This document shows positions 35,973 to 45,118 of a stretch of DNA of 64,000 nt, piece after piece; position 1 is the first letter of the stretch, and every line of letters starts with the position of its first letter. Where the stretch lies: NCBI GenBank assembly GCA_007833815.1, contig CP033464.1:358001-422000 (forward strand), read 5' to 3'. The notes under the pieces are model-generated. The model was not told the DNA's origin. It did not search any database and saw only the letters and a program-made list of their open reading frames with translations. The DNA is from Brevibacillus laterosporus. GTDB lineage: Bacteria > Bacillota > Bacilli > Brevibacillales > Brevibacillaceae. The translations under genes were made by a program, and so were the position numbers.

Positions 35973-36767
35973 TTATGATAATAAATAGCGATCCTCCGTA
36001 AAGCTCTCGCCCCGCGCCGTTTCAAAAGCTTGCAACAGCTCTTTTGTGGTCATATTGGCCTTTTGCTCCTGCCCCACATCCAAAATGATTTTACCCTCAT
36101 GTAACATCAGCAACCGATTCCCTAGTGAAAGTGCTTGCTCCATGTTATGAGTAACCATGAGAGTCGTTAGCTGATCACGTTCAACAATCCGCTTGGTCAG
36201 TGCTGTTATGAGGGCAGCTCGCTTCGGATCGAGTGCTGCGGTATGTTCATCTAATAACAGGATTTTTGGCTTAGTAAAGGTTGCCATTAACAAGCTCAGA
36301 GCTTGACGTTGTCCACCAGATAACAGACCTACCTTAGCTTGCAGGCGATCTTCCAATCCCTGCTCCAATATGCTCAATTGTTCACTGAATAAGCTTCGTT
36401 TTGCCTTCGTAACGCCTAATCGGAACATTCTGCGCTCGCCCCGCGATAACGCGATAGCCAGATTTTCTTCTATGGTCATGTGTGGGGCTGTTCCTGCCAT
36501 CGGGTCTTGAAATACTCGCCCGATATATTTCGCACGTTGATGCTCGGTTCTACGTGTTACATCCTGCCCATCAATTAGCACTTGTCCCCTGTCTGGCAAC
36601 AAGGCGCCGCCAATCATATTTAGCAATGTTGATTTACCTGCTCCATTACTACCTATTACTGTTACAAAGTCACCCGGCTTCAAATGTAGGTGAATCTGCT
36701 GCAAAGCGATTTTCTCGTTTACTGTTCCACCGTAAAATACCTTACCAACATCTGTTAGCTTTAGCAT
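35973..36767 (-). CDS. ABC transporter ATPase of a TrpXYZ-like importer
   Basis: 264 residues: Walker A GSNGAGKSTLLN near 38-49, Q-loop VFQDPMAG, signature LSGGQRQALSL, Walker B ILLLDEHTAALDP (with Glu replaced in the usual D-E position only by DE-H, catalytic Glu present) and the switch His in VTHNMEQAL. It energises the importer whose permease gene overlaps its start by 7 bases. The three-gene set (periplasmic-type binding protein, single permease, ATPase) matches TrpXYZ/YtnX-like importers for aromatic amino acids or related compounds. The real substrate cannot be told. Confidence 0.92.
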   Translation of the reverse strand: MLKLTDVGKVFYGGTVNEKIALQQIHLHLKPGDFVTVIGSNGAGKSTLLNMIGGALLPDRGQVLIDGQDVTRRTEHQRAKYIGRVFQDPMAGTAPHMTIEENLAIALSRGERRMFRLGVTKAKRSLFSEQLSILEQGLEDRLQAKVGLLSGGQRQALSLLMATFTKPKILLLDEHTAALDPKRAALITALTKRIVERDQLTTLMVTHNMEQALSLGNRLLMLHEGKIILDVGQEQKANMTTKELLQAFETARGESFTEDRYLLS

Positions 36768-37690
36768 GACTTGTTCCCTCCTTTACCTATGACGAGAAGA
36801 TGTTTATTCATCCCACGCAACACATTTGGTAAAGTAAGTGCTATGATCACAAGCAAAGCAGTCATCAGCTTCATATCGCCAGGTGACAGACCAATTCTCA
36901 GAGCATAGGCAATAACAAACCGATACAGCAAAGAGCCAATAATAACAGCTAAGGTGGCTCTCATGATGCTTTTATCACCTACAACCACTTCTCCGATAAT
37001 AACAGAGGCCAGTCCAATAATAATCATTCCGATCCCCATGTTAACATCACCAAATCCTTGGTATTGCGCTATTAATGCTCCAGACAAAGCCACCAACGCG
37101 TTAGAAAGGGCTAGTCCCATAATTAATGTTCCATCCGTACTAACACCATAGCTTCGTATCATAGTTGGATTATCTCCAGTAGCGCGTAAATCAAGTCCCA
37201 GATCAGAATGTAAAAAGTAATCCAACACCCCTTTTAAGATCAATACTCCCACTAAGAAGAGAAGAGCAACACCTGAAAAAAACGTAATTCCTTGAACGGT
37301 AAAGTCTGGAATAGATACATCTTTTGCTAAGGAATAAAGTGTGGTCTCGCGTAGTAAAGGGACATTTGATTTCCCCATAATCCGTAAATTAATCGAGTAC
37401 AGCGCAATCATCGTTAAAATCCCTGCAAGTAAACCATTAATTTTTCCCTTAGTGGTGAGTACTCCTGTAAAGGCTCCTGCTAACGCTCCTACTCCTGTGG
37501 CAACTAATGTAGCTAACACGGGATGTGTTCCTCCCGTAATCAATGTGGCTGACATCGCTCCGCCCAATGCAAAACTTCCATCAACCGTTAAATCAGGAAA
37601 GTTAAGAATCCGAAAAGTAAGATAGACACCTAAAGCCATTACAGCAAATAATAATCCTTGTTCTAGAGCTCCCATCATTGCTACACTCAT
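36761..37690 (-). CDS. ABC transporter permease of a TrpXYZ-like importer
   Basis: 309 residues with about nine membrane helices. It is of the branched-chain/LivH-like BPD2 type: FRILNFPDLTVDGSFALGGA near the start, the coupling region DLGLDLRATGDNPTMIRSYGVSTDGTLIMGLALSNALVALSGALIAQYQGF, and a Gly-rich end. ATG 37690 follows AGGAGG. Downstream it overlaps the ATPase gene. Upstream it is separated by 135 bases from the binding-protein gene, with a small hairpin in the gap. Confidence 0.92.
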   Translation of the reverse strand: MSVAMMGALEQGLLFAVMALGVYLTFRILNFPDLTVDGSFALGGAMSATLITGGTHPVLATLVATGVGALAGAFTGVLTTKGKINGLLAGILTMIALYSINLRIMGKSNVPLLRETTLYSLAKDVSIPDFTVQGITFFSGVALLFLVGVLILKGVLDYFLHSDLGLDLRATGDNPTMIRSYGVSTDGTLIMGLALSNALVALSGALIAQYQGFGDVNMGIGMIIIGLASVIIGEVVVGDKSIMRATLAVIIGSLLYRFVIAYALRIGLSPGDMKLMTALLVIIALTLPNVLRGMNKHLLVIGKGGNKSC

Positions 37691-37796
37691 CTGTCATCCT
37701 CCTGTGCTCATCTCAGCTATCTATATTCAATCATATAATACGTATAGAAAACGTTGCTTCATCAAAGCTTAGCTCATGTAAATCAGTAGCTAAACA

Positions 37797-37820
37797 TCAA
37801 AAAGAGGGCATCTCTGCCCC
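37797..37820 (-). terminator. Internal hairpin between binding-protein and permease genes
   Basis: On the minus strand GGGCA-GAGA-TGCCC is followed by TCTTTTTG, starting six bases after the binding-protein stop. It probably lets only part of the transcription continue, giving more binding protein than permease. Confidence 0.6.
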
Positions 37821-37825
37821 CATTG

Positions 37826-38842
37826 TTATTTCACGATTTCTTTCGCTTCTTTACGCAAATCATCTGAAATAGTCAAACCAAACGTTTGAGCAGCTTTCTC
37901 GTTAATGACTAATTCGGTATCTTTCCCTATTTCAACCGGTGTATCTGCCACACTCTGACCACTCAGAATCCGCGCGACCATTTCCCCGGTCTGTTTACCC
38001 ATCTTGTAATAATCAATGCCATACGTAGCCACCGCACCGCGCTTCACAGTATCCATATCGGAAGCAAATACCGGCACCTTAGCCTTCTCCGCTACACTAA
38101 GCACGCCTTCAATGGAAGCAACCACTGTATTATCAATGGGAATAAAGATAGCTTCCACTTTGCCAACCAAGGATTGAGCGCCCATTTGCACTTCATTTTG
38201 ACTGCTGATACCTGCCGGGACCACTTCAATACCCATTTTTTGACCAGCCGCCTGTAAATCCTTAACCTGGACCTCTGCGTTTACTTCTGCTGTGGTATAG
38301 ATGACACCGATTTTTTTGATGCTAGGAATGAACCTTTGAACGAGCTTCAACTGCGCTTCCATCGATAATTTATCAGAAGTACCTGTTACGTTCTTATCTG
38401 GTTTGTCTAAAGAGCTTACTAACCCAGCTGATATAGGATCTGTTACCGTAGTAAATACCACAGGAACATCCTCAATCGCTTTAGCCAAAGCCTGCGCGGA
38501 CGGAGTAGCAATCGCCACCGCCACATCTTTCTTGTCACTGGCAAACTTCTGGGCAATCGTAATCGAATTATTCAGCTCACCGTTCGCGTTCTGATAATCC
38601 ACTTCCAGATTCTTACCTTCTTCAAAGCCTCTATCCTTTAATCCATCCTTGATTCCTTGATAAATGGAATCAAGAGCAGGATGCTGTACGAATTGGGATA
38701 CACCGATTTTGACGTTCTTATCTTGAGCACTTTGTCCAGTTGCTGGGGTTGCTCCCTCCTGCTTTTCAGATGGTGCGGCCCCACATGCAGCTAATGACAA
38801 TGCTAATCCAATGGACATCATAAACCTTGTTACTTTTCTCAT
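37826..38842 (-). CDS. ABC transporter substrate-binding lipoprotein (TrpX-like, DUF534 family)
   Basis: 338 residues. The signal ends in the lipobox LAACG, so the protein is anchored outside the membrane by Cys. The mature part is the ABC_sub_bind (PF04392) fold: KIGVSQFVQHPALDSIYQGIKDGLKDRGF, VAIATPSAQALAKAI, VFTTVTDPISAGLV, IPIDNTVVASIEGVL and ATYGIDYYKMGKQTGEMVARIL. Some family members bind tryptophan or other aromatic or purine-like ligands. No T-box lies in the leader, so tryptophan is not supported by regulation here. ATG follows AGGAGGAGAG. Confidence 0.92.
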   Translation of the reverse strand: MRKVTRFMMSIGLALSLAACGAAPSEKQEGATPATGQSAQDKNVKIGVSQFVQHPALDSIYQGIKDGLKDRGFEEGKNLEVDYQNANGELNNSITIAQKFASDKKDVAVAIATPSAQALAKAIEDVPVVFTTVTDPISAGLVSSLDKPDKNVTGTSDKLSMEAQLKLVQRFIPSIKKIGVIYTTAEVNAEVQVKDLQAAGQKMGIEVVPAGISSQNEVQMGAQSLVGKVEAIFIPIDNTVVASIEGVLSVAEKAKVPVFASDMDTVKRGAVATYGIDYYKMGKQTGEMVARILSGQSVADTPVEIGKDTELVINEKAAQTFGLTISDDLRKEAKEIVK

Positions 38843-39082
38843 CTTAACTCTCCTCCTCAGCTCTTGTGAAACCTGTTCTGTACTGGTCTAGCCTGCACTG
38901 TTTACATGAAACATATCTACTCTTCTCTGACTACTCTCTCAACTGTACTGCCTATGGTTCTTTTGTAATACATTATCTGATTTTTTGCAGGCTGTAAATA
39001 TAATTTCTGAAATATGCTGAAATTAACAAATGGTTGATTGAAAATGATTACATCGCCCTTGAATATTCTTCATATACGTTTC
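38843..39082. other. Leader and promoter region of the ABC importer
   Basis: No gene is supported here. I looked for a T-box (the GGTGGNACCGCG antiterminator sequence on the minus strand), a purine riboswitch and a SAM box and saw none. The stretch is AT-rich near 38990-39060. Confidence 0.4.
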
Positions 39083-39114
39083 AAAAAAAGTGGCGAGCCA
39101 AGTTCGGCTCGCCC
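39083..39114 (-). terminator. Terminator of adhE
   Basis: On the minus strand GGCGAGCC pairs with GGCTCGCC (plus 39092-39099 and 39106-39113) followed by ACTTTTTTT. It lies about 85 bases past the adhE stop. Confidence 0.85.
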
Positions 39115-39197
39115 AATTTAGTAGTGTGAAGGGAAGGTTATCATATGAAATCGGATGGGAGAAGCTATATGGTATAGCTAACACTAATTGTGTAGCT

Positions 39198-41807
39198 CTA
39201 CACGCCTTTGAATGCGTTGCGATAAACCTCTGCTAGTTCGGTAACTAACGGCATTTTTGGGTTAGCAGTAGTGCACTGGTCTTCGAACGCGAGAACTGCT
39301 AAGCGATCTACTTCTTTTTCGAACGCTTCTTCGCTTACGCCATTCGCTTTAATGCTCATTGGAATATCTAAAGATTTACCTAATGTGACTACTGCTTGAA
39401 TTAGGCTTTCTACGCCCTCTTCTGTTGTTTTAGCAGGCAGTCCCAGCAAGCGAGCGATATCAGCATAACGCTCATGAGCAATGAATTTCTCATATCGTGG
39501 GAAGGCTGCGAATTTATTTGGAATCGTTGCATTAAAACGAATCACGTGTGGCATCAAGATCGCATTAGAACGACCATGGGCGATATGGAATTCAGCACCC
39601 AACTTGTGCGCCAAGCTGTGATTGATTCCAAGGAAGGCGTTAGCAAATGCCATACCCGCAATGCAAGATGCATTGTGAACCTTTTGACGGGCAACCTCGT
39701 CTCCACCGTCTTTATAGGCACGTGGCAAGTATTCAAAGATGAGTTGAATTGCTTTTAGAGCCAGACCATCTGTGAAATCATTTGCCATAACAGACACATA
39801 AGCTTCCATCGCGTGAGTCAGGACGTCCATACCAGTATCAGCTGTAATTACTTTTGGCACAGTCATCACGAATTGTGGATCAAGGATCGCTACGTCAGGA
39901 GTTAATTCATAGTCAGCGATTGGATATTTCATGTTTTTCTCCCGGTCTGTGATAACGGCAAATGGTGTTACCTCAGAACCAGTACCAGAAGTGGTAGGAA
40001 TCGCTACGAATTTAGCCATTCGACCTAGTTTCGGGAATTTATAGACACGTTTACGGATATCCAAGAATTTTTGGTATAGGTTTTGGAATTCTTCGTTTGG
40101 ATATTCGTAGAACAACCACATCGCTTTTGCCGCGTCCATTGCAGAGCCCCCACCTAGTGCAATGATCACGTCAGGTTGGAAATCTACCATTAGTTCCGTA
40201 CCTTTACGCACAGTTGTTACAGATGGATCCGGTTCTACATCGCTAAACACTTTGCAATGCACATATTCAGGGCGACTGCGTAGATTTTTCAACACTTTAT
40301 CTACATAACCTAGTTTTACCATAGCTGGGTCTGTTACTATCACAGCGCGAGAGATATCCGGCATGTTTTGCAGATATTGGATAGAATTTTTCTCAAAGTA
40401 AATTTTCTCTGGGATCTTAAACCATTGCATGTTCACGCGTCGCTTCGCCACCTTTTTGACGTTGATCATATGCACAGCACTTACGTTGGTAGATACAGAG
40501 TTTCGACCATAAGAACCGCAACCAAGCGTTAGAGAAGGAATGAATTCATTGTAGATATCCCCGATCGCCCCTTGAGAAGATGGAGCGTTTACTACGATAC
40601 GGCACGCTTTCATCCGCATTCCGAATGCTTCCATCAAATCATCGTCTTCTGTATGGATGACCGCTGTATGTCCAAGACCGCCAAATTCAAGCATTTCTTC
40701 AGCACGGCGGAATCCTTCATCCGCATTTTTCACTTTGTAACATGCAAGTACAGGACTTAACTTTTCACGGGATAATGGATGATCGGCACCTACCCCTGTC
40801 AGTTCTGCTAGTAGAATTTTCGTTTCGGGATCTACGTGTACACCAGCCATTTCAGCAATGACCGCAGCTGGTTTTCCTACGATATCCGCATTTACAGCGC
40901 ATGTATGTTCATTTATGACCAATTTCTCCACTTTTGCCTTTTCAGCAGGTGTTAAGAAATGGCATTTATTAGAAATCATTAGTTGTTTTACTCGTTCATA
41001 GATTGGTTCGTCAATAATAACAGCTTGTTCAGAAGCGCAGATCATACCATTATCAAAGGTTTTGGATAGGATCAAGTCATTTACCGCACGCTCGATTACC
41101 GCTGTTCGCTCGATATAGCAAGGTACGTTACCAGGTCCTACACCAAGGGCTGGTTTGCCTGTACTATAAGCCGATTTCACCATGCCAGCTCCACCTGTTG
41201 CCAATACCAGAGCTGTACCTGAGTGGTTCATCAATTGTTTGGTTGCTTCTAGTGATGGTTGCTCAATCCACTGGATGCAATGTTTTGGAGCACCTGCTTT
41301 TATCGCTGCTTCATATAAGGTACGTGCCGCCTCTGCACTAGACTTCTGTGCAGATGGGTGGAAGGCAAAAATAATTGGATTTCTTGTTTTAATAGATATG
41401 ATTGCTTTGAACATGGTTGTAGAAGTCGGGTTTGTTACAGGTGTTACTCCTGCCACTACACCAATTGGTTCGGCTATTTGGATGATACCGTTCTGGTCAT
41501 CTTCATGAATGACGCCCACCGTTTTATCTTTTTTAATACTGTTATAAATATATTCCGTAGAGAAAATGTTTTTGATCATCTTATCTTCAAAAACACCGCG
41601 TCCTGTTTCTTCATGAGCTAATTTTGCCAAATATACATGCTTATCTAAACCAGCTAGCGCCATCGCTTTGACAATGATGTCTATTTGCTCTTGATCGTAA
41701 TTAGCAAATTCTTTTAATGCTTGATTACCATTCTCCACTAAGGTATCAATCATTGTCTTTACTACCTCTTCTTTTGTTTGTTCTTGCACGTTTACTTCGT
41801 TGGCCAT
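39198..41807 (-). CDS. adhE: Bifunctional acetaldehyde-CoA/alcohol dehydrogenase
   Basis: 869 residues, the full length of AdhE, which turns acetyl-CoA into acetaldehyde and then ethanol with two NADH. The N-terminal half is the CoA-acylating aldehyde dehydrogenase, with catalytic Cys in NGMICASEQ near residue 256. The C-terminal half (from about 460) is an iron-dependent alcohol dehydrogenase with GGGSAMDAAKA, PTTSGTGSEVTPFAVIT and iron ligands in DVLTHAMEAY, NHSLAHKLG and HIAHGR. AdhE forms cytosolic helical filaments (spirosomes). ATG 41807 follows AAGGAGGAAG. Two operators in the leader suggest oxygen or redox control. Confidence 0.97.
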   Translation of the reverse strand: MANEVNVQEQTKEEVVKTMIDTLVENGNQALKEFANYDQEQIDIIVKAMALAGLDKHVYLAKLAHEETGRGVFEDKMIKNIFSTEYIYNSIKKDKTVGVIHEDDQNGIIQIAEPIGVVAGVTPVTNPTSTTMFKAIISIKTRNPIIFAFHPSAQKSSAEAARTLYEAAIKAGAPKHCIQWIEQPSLEATKQLMNHSGTALVLATGGAGMVKSAYSTGKPALGVGPGNVPCYIERTAVIERAVNDLILSKTFDNGMICASEQAVIIDEPIYERVKQLMISNKCHFLTPAEKAKVEKLVINEHTCAVNADIVGKPAAVIAEMAGVHVDPETKILLAELTGVGADHPLSREKLSPVLACYKVKNADEGFRRAEEMLEFGGLGHTAVIHTEDDDLMEAFGMRMKACRIVVNAPSSQGAIGDIYNEFIPSLTLGCGSYGRNSVSTNVSAVHMINVKKVAKRRVNMQWFKIPEKIYFEKNSIQYLQNMPDISRAVIVTDPAMVKLGYVDKVLKNLRSRPEYVHCKVFSDVEPDPSVTTVRKGTELMVDFQPDVIIALGGGSAMDAAKAMWLFYEYPNEEFQNLYQKFLDIRKRVYKFPKLGRMAKFVAIPTTSGTGSEVTPFAVITDREKNMKYPIADYELTPDVAILDPQFVMTVPKVITADTGMDVLTHAMEAYVSVMANDFTDGLALKAIQLIFEYLPRAYKDGGDEVARQKVHNASCIAGMAFANAFLGINHSLAHKLGAEFHIAHGRSNAILMPHVIRFNATIPNKFAAFPRYEKFIAHERYADIARLLGLPAKTTEEGVESLIQAVVTLGKSLDIPMSIKANGVSEEAFEKEVDRLAVLAFEDQCTTANPKMPLVTELAEVYRNAFKGV

Positions 41808-41855
41808 GGTTTCTTCCTCCTTATTATATAAGAAAGCATTTTATCCATAATTTTT

Positions 41856-41873
41856 TTGTGAAATATTTCACAT
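41856..41873. promoter_or_regulatory. Rex-like (or Fnr-like) operator upstream of adhE
   Basis: TTGTGAAATATTTCACAT matches the Rex redox-repressor consensus TTGTGAANNNNTTCACAA at all but the last base. It lies about 50 bases before adhE. The inner part also reads TGTGA-N6-TCACA, the box of Crp/Fnr family proteins. Rex would repress at low NADH/NAD ratio. Confidence 0.75.
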
Positions 41874-42015
41874 TGTAGTTTATAAGGAACTATGGCTGTT
41901 TTTTCATGTAAGTCTTGTGCACAGAAGCTATCCCTCATAAACCACTTTAGAGCTGTTCTTTTTCTATCGAGCTCCTTGATACATTCTTATTTTACTCGAT
42001 AAATGAAAATTAGTA

Positions 42016-42031
42016 TGTGATGTTTGTCACA
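42016..42031. promoter_or_regulatory. Second TGTGA-N6-TCACA box between adhE and the HesB-like gene
   Basis: TGTGATGTTTGTCACA has perfect half-sites and a non-symmetric spacer. This fits a Crp/Fnr family activator better than Rex. It lies about 210 bases before adhE and 145 before the divergent HesB-like gene, so either could be its target. Confidence 0.55.
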
Positions 42032-42176
42032 CGAATTTTTATTCTTTTCCATCACTAACCTTTTTACACTTTACACTTATATCCTATCATGTTTCAATAA
42101 AAATCTGGTATGCTACATAAAAAGATACTTCTGTATCGTCCAATCTCCAGATGACATGATGAAGGAGTGGCTCTCA

Positions 42177-42464
42177 ATGTCCATTACCATTACACCACAG
42201 GCAATTGCTTGGTTCAAAAAAGACTGGGGTTTCAAATCAGGTGATTCCATTCGTTTTTTCGTCCGATACGGAGGAGGCACCAGCCTACATAAAAGCTATT
42301 CCATGGGAATTTCAAAAGCAGATCCTAATGAAATTGCACTCACCAGTACGGTTGAAGGCATCACCTTCTTTTTTGAGAAAGATGACATGTGGTTTATTGA
42401 AGATAAAAGCATGACCGTTGACTTTAATGAAGGCTTAGAAGAAATTACATTCTCTTTCCAATAG
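42177..42464 (+). CDS. HesB/IscA-like protein (YneR type)
   Basis: 95 residues, starting MSITITPQAIAWFKKDWGF. It has the HesB-like beta fold (GDSIRFFVRYGGG, FFFEKDDMWFIEDKSMTVDF) but lacks the three Cys of iron-sulfur carriers, as in the YneR/YqkB-like branch of unknown role. I take ATG 42177 because GAAGGAG precedes it. Longer frames start without a ribosome site in an AT-rich leader. It is monocistronic, with a terminator after it. Confidence 0.85.
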   Translation: MSITITPQAIAWFKKDWGFKSGDSIRFFVRYGGGTSLHKSYSMGISKADPNEIALTSTVEGITFFFEKDDMWFIEDKSMTVDFNEGLEEITFSFQ

Positions 42465-42476
42465 GAAAATATATAG

Positions 42477-42530
42477 AAAAGCAGGCTCAGTTGAAGGAAT
42501 TCTCTATTCTTTCTCTGTCACCTGCTTTTT
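42477..42530. terminator. Bidirectional terminator
   Basis: AAAAGCAGG pairs with CCTGCTTTTT around a long loop. It sits between the ends of the HesB-like gene and the convergent hydroxybutyrate dehydrogenase gene. Confidence 0.65.
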
Positions 42531-42557
42531 CTATTACACCCACTCGCTAGTGATTTT

Positions 42558-43340
42558 TTATTGGGCTGTATACCCACCATCAATAGCGGCAGCTGTACCG
42601 GTTACTCCTTTTAACCTATCACTTACGAGCATAGAAGCATAATCTGCAATCTCCTCTACAGACAACAATCTCCTTTGAGGTACTAATGGATAAATGACTT
42701 CCTCCAGTACTTTTTCTAAAGGTACCTTACGAGTAGCTGCCAAATCCTTCAACTGATTTTGTACCAAAGGCGTATCAACATAACCAGGGCACAGAGCATT
42801 TACCGTAATTCCATGTGCCGCTCCTTCTAATGCAGCCACTTTCGTTAGACCAATCACTCCATGTTTTGCACTGTTGTAAGCTGCTTTCCCTGCAAATCCG
42901 ATCAATCCATTTATGGAGGACATATTTAAAATACGCCCATACCTCTGCTGTTTCATGACAGGGAATGCATGCTTAATCCCTAAAAACGGCCCCACTAGCA
43001 TGACTTTCAACAACAACTCAAAACGTTCTGTAGGAAATTCTTCGATTGGGGACACATGCTGTAAGCCTGCATTGTTAATTAAAATCTCTAGTCTGCCATA
43101 CTCTTCGACAACTTTTTGTACGCTTGCTACAACATGCTCCTCTTTTGAAACATCACAGCATAAACCGATGGCCTTATATCCCTGCTGACGAAGCTTCTTA
43201 GCGGACTCAGAAATCGCTTCTTCCTTTAGATCAGCGATGGCAATAATCGCACCTTCCTTAGCAAAATGCTGGGCCATTTCATAACCAATGCCACTCGCAG
43301 CCCCAGTAATTAACGCTACTCTTTGATCTAATAATCCCAT
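42558..43340 (-). CDS. 3-hydroxybutyrate dehydrogenase (SDR family)
   Basis: 260 residues, NAD-dependent, interconverting 3-hydroxybutyrate and acetoacetate. The SDR nucleotide motif is ITGAASGIG; NNAGLQHVSPIEEFP is the hydroxybutyrate-dehydrogenase form of the NNAG motif; the catalytic Ser, Tyr and Lys lie in NMSSINGLIGFAGKAAYNSAKHG. It continues through GITVNALCPGYVDTPLV to GTAAAIDGGYTAQ. Start at ATG 43340 follows AGGAGGAATG. A longer frame to 43400 has no ribosome site. The permease gene lies 66 bases upstream and a sigma-54 promoter before that. The product acetoacetate would be activated by scoAB. Confidence 0.93.
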   Translation of the reverse strand: MGLLDQRVALITGAASGIGYEMAQHFAKEGAIIAIADLKEEAISESAKKLRQQGYKAIGLCCDVSKEEHVVASVQKVVEEYGRLEILINNAGLQHVSPIEEFPTERFELLLKVMLVGPFLGIKHAFPVMKQQRYGRILNMSSINGLIGFAGKAAYNSAKHGVIGLTKVAALEGAAHGITVNALCPGYVDTPLVQNQLKDLAATRKVPLEKVLEEVIYPLVPQRRLLSVEEIADYASMLVSDRLKGVTGTAAAIDGGYTAQ

Positions 43341-43406
43341 CAGACATTCCTCCTGTGCCTTTTTATCATTGCAAAGAATTTTCATCTCTACCTTTTTCAA
43401 CGCTCT

Positions 43407-44789
43407 TTAGAAAATGGAAACCACGAAAGCGAGCAGGAAAACCGTAACCGTTTTCAATATTGTAATGATAAAAATGTCTTTGTAGGATTGACGGTGAGTA
43501 AGTCCGGTGATAGCCAACAATGTGATAACAGCACCATTATGCGGTAACGTATCCATGCCCCCAGAAGCCATAGAAGCAATCCGATGTAATAGTTCTGGTG
43601 AAATACCAACGGCATTTGCAAGTTCTAAGTACTGTTTCCCCATCACTTCCAAGGCAATTGACAAACCTCCAGAAGCAGAACCAGTCATACCAGATAACAC
43701 GTTCACGGCTAAGGCCTCTGATACAAGTGGATGATTGCTTGCTCCCAAAATCCAGCCTTGAATGATTTTAAAGCCTGGTAATGTTTTAACAACGTTCCCA
43801 AAGCCTACTTCAGAAGCCGTGTTAAAGATGGCAAGTAAAGCACCCATGGCTGCTGTGGTAAGTCCGGCTGCTAGCTTGTTATGTACTGCTTTTACATTGA
43901 TGGCCAAAGCTGTAATGACCCCTACTAACAATGCAATGACCAAAGCCCATGAAGAAGCTACCGTTTTTACATTCTCAATCTTGAATTTTTCTTTGAGCAT
44001 AGCCGGATCGTACCAACTATCAACAGCAATGAAGCCTCTGCTTAATAGGAAATTGGTGAGGAGCACAAGCAATAAAGGCAAGATCGCCAAGGCTATATGA
44101 GGATATTTTTCTGCTTCTTTTTCTTCTGGTTCATTCTTGTGATTGTCACCATAGCCCTCTCCTGCTATGGCTGCTTGCTTGCGACGTCTTTCCAACCAGA
44201 GCATTCCACCTAAAAAAATCAGTAGCGCTCCCGCAATACCAACAAGTGGAGCCGCATAGGCATCTGTCCCAAAATAATTAGTCGGAATGATATTTTGAAT
44301 CTGTGGTGTACCAGGCAACGCATCCATCGTAAATGTAAACGCTCCTAAAGCTATCGTCCCTGGAATCAAGCGTTTTGGTATGTTAGCCTCCCGAAAAAGA
44401 GCCGCTGCAAATGGATATACTGCAAAAGCTACAACGAACAAGGACACGCCACCATAGGTTAGGATTGCGCAAGCTAAAACAATGGATAACATAGCGCGTT
44501 TTGATCCTAAGCCTTTAACGATTGTCTGTGCGATAGAACCAGCTGCTCCGCTTAATTCCATCACCTTACCGAAGATCGCCCCCAATAGAAATACAGGAAA
44601 GAATGCTTTAATGTAATTAGCCGCATTTGTCATAAAGGTTTCTGTATAGCTTGGCATCAGTGCCAATCCTGATAAGGCTACAGCCAATAGAGTAAAAATC
44701 GGGGCAAATACGATAACGGGGTACCCACGATAAGCAAAAAACATCAGAAGACTCAACGACACAAGAATCGCTAAAATCTCTAAAAACAT
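43407..44789 (-). CDS. GntP-family proton symporter, likely for 3-hydroxybutyrate
   Basis: 460 residues, about 12-14 membrane helices, of the GntP family (YGGVSLFVVAFAVYPFA, PGTIALGAFTFTMDALPGTPQIQN, SGSASGGLSIALEVM, PHNGAVITLLAITGLTHRQSYKDI). Family members bring in gluconate or other hydroxy acids with protons. Sharing an operon with hydroxybutyrate dehydrogenase, after a sigma-54 promoter and its activator, argues for 3-hydroxybutyrate as substrate. That is inference. Start ATG 44789 follows AAGAGGGGA; an upstream ATG at 44816 is less likely. Confidence 0.88.
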   Translation of the reverse strand: MFLEILAILVSLSLLMFFAYRGYPVIVFAPIFTLLAVALSGLALMPSYTETFMTNAANYIKAFFPVFLLGAIFGKVMELSGAAGSIAQTIVKGLGSKRAMLSIVLACAILTYGGVSLFVVAFAVYPFAAALFREANIPKRLIPGTIALGAFTFTMDALPGTPQIQNIIPTNYFGTDAYAAPLVGIAGALLIFLGGMLWLERRRKQAAIAGEGYGDNHKNEPEEKEAEKYPHIALAILPLLLVLLTNFLLSRGFIAVDSWYDPAMLKEKFKIENVKTVASSWALVIALLVGVITALAINVKAVHNKLAAGLTTAAMGALLAIFNTASEVGFGNVVKTLPGFKIIQGWILGASNHPLVSEALAVNVLSGMTGSASGGLSIALEVMGKQYLELANAVGISPELLHRIASMASGGMDTLPHNGAVITLLAITGLTHRQSYKDIFIITILKTVTVFLLAFVVSIF

Positions 44790-44839
44790 AAATAATTCCC
44801 CTCTTTCATGTGACAAAATTGTGTCTACCCTCTATGTAA

Positions 44840-44855
44840 AGCACGATTTATGCCA
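44840..44855 (-). promoter_or_regulatory. Sigma-54 (-24/-12) promoter of the hydroxybutyrate operon
   Basis: On the minus strand TGGCATAAATCGTGCT has the -24 GG and -12 GC at the strict sigma-54 spacing and fits TGGCAC-N5-TTGCW apart from two weak positions. It lies about 50 bases before the GntP start. A sigma-54 activator gene is encoded directly upstream. Confidence 0.75.
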
Positions 44856-45081
44856 TTCACTCCACAAGAAGTATTTTTCTACATCATTCCAGCAAATTTG
44901 ACAGATACTATCAGCATTTTCACCGTGGTTCACTCTCTTATAAGCTGGTTCCATCTGAATACTTATCGTAATAAAAAGTCCAAACTTTCGGAAAACAAAT
45001 TCGATCCGTAGCCCTCTTTCTACCAACACAGAAGGAATCACCTCTATTTATACCTAGTCTTTCTCCTATACATAATAAGAA
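44856..45081. other. Upstream region of the hydroxybutyrate operon
   Basis: About 225 bases between the sigma-54 promoter and the activator terminator, without a gene that I can support. The activator's enhancer sites are expected here; I saw no strong inverted repeat. Confidence 0.35.
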
Positions 45082-45118
45082 AGTCCAAGATTATGGACTC
45101 ATTCCAAAATCTTGGACT
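45082..45118 (-). terminator. Terminator overlapping the stop codon of the activator gene
   Basis: On the minus strand AGTCCAAGATT pairs with AATCTTGGACT, and TTTCTTATT follows. The stem begins in the TGA stop of the activator gene. It should keep the activator and the sigma-54 operon as separate transcripts. Confidence 0.75.

Noticed and set aside
38843..39080. A T-box or other amino-acid riboswitch before the TrpX-like gene
   Set aside because: The conserved T-box sequence and the specifier-loop layout are not present on the minus strand.
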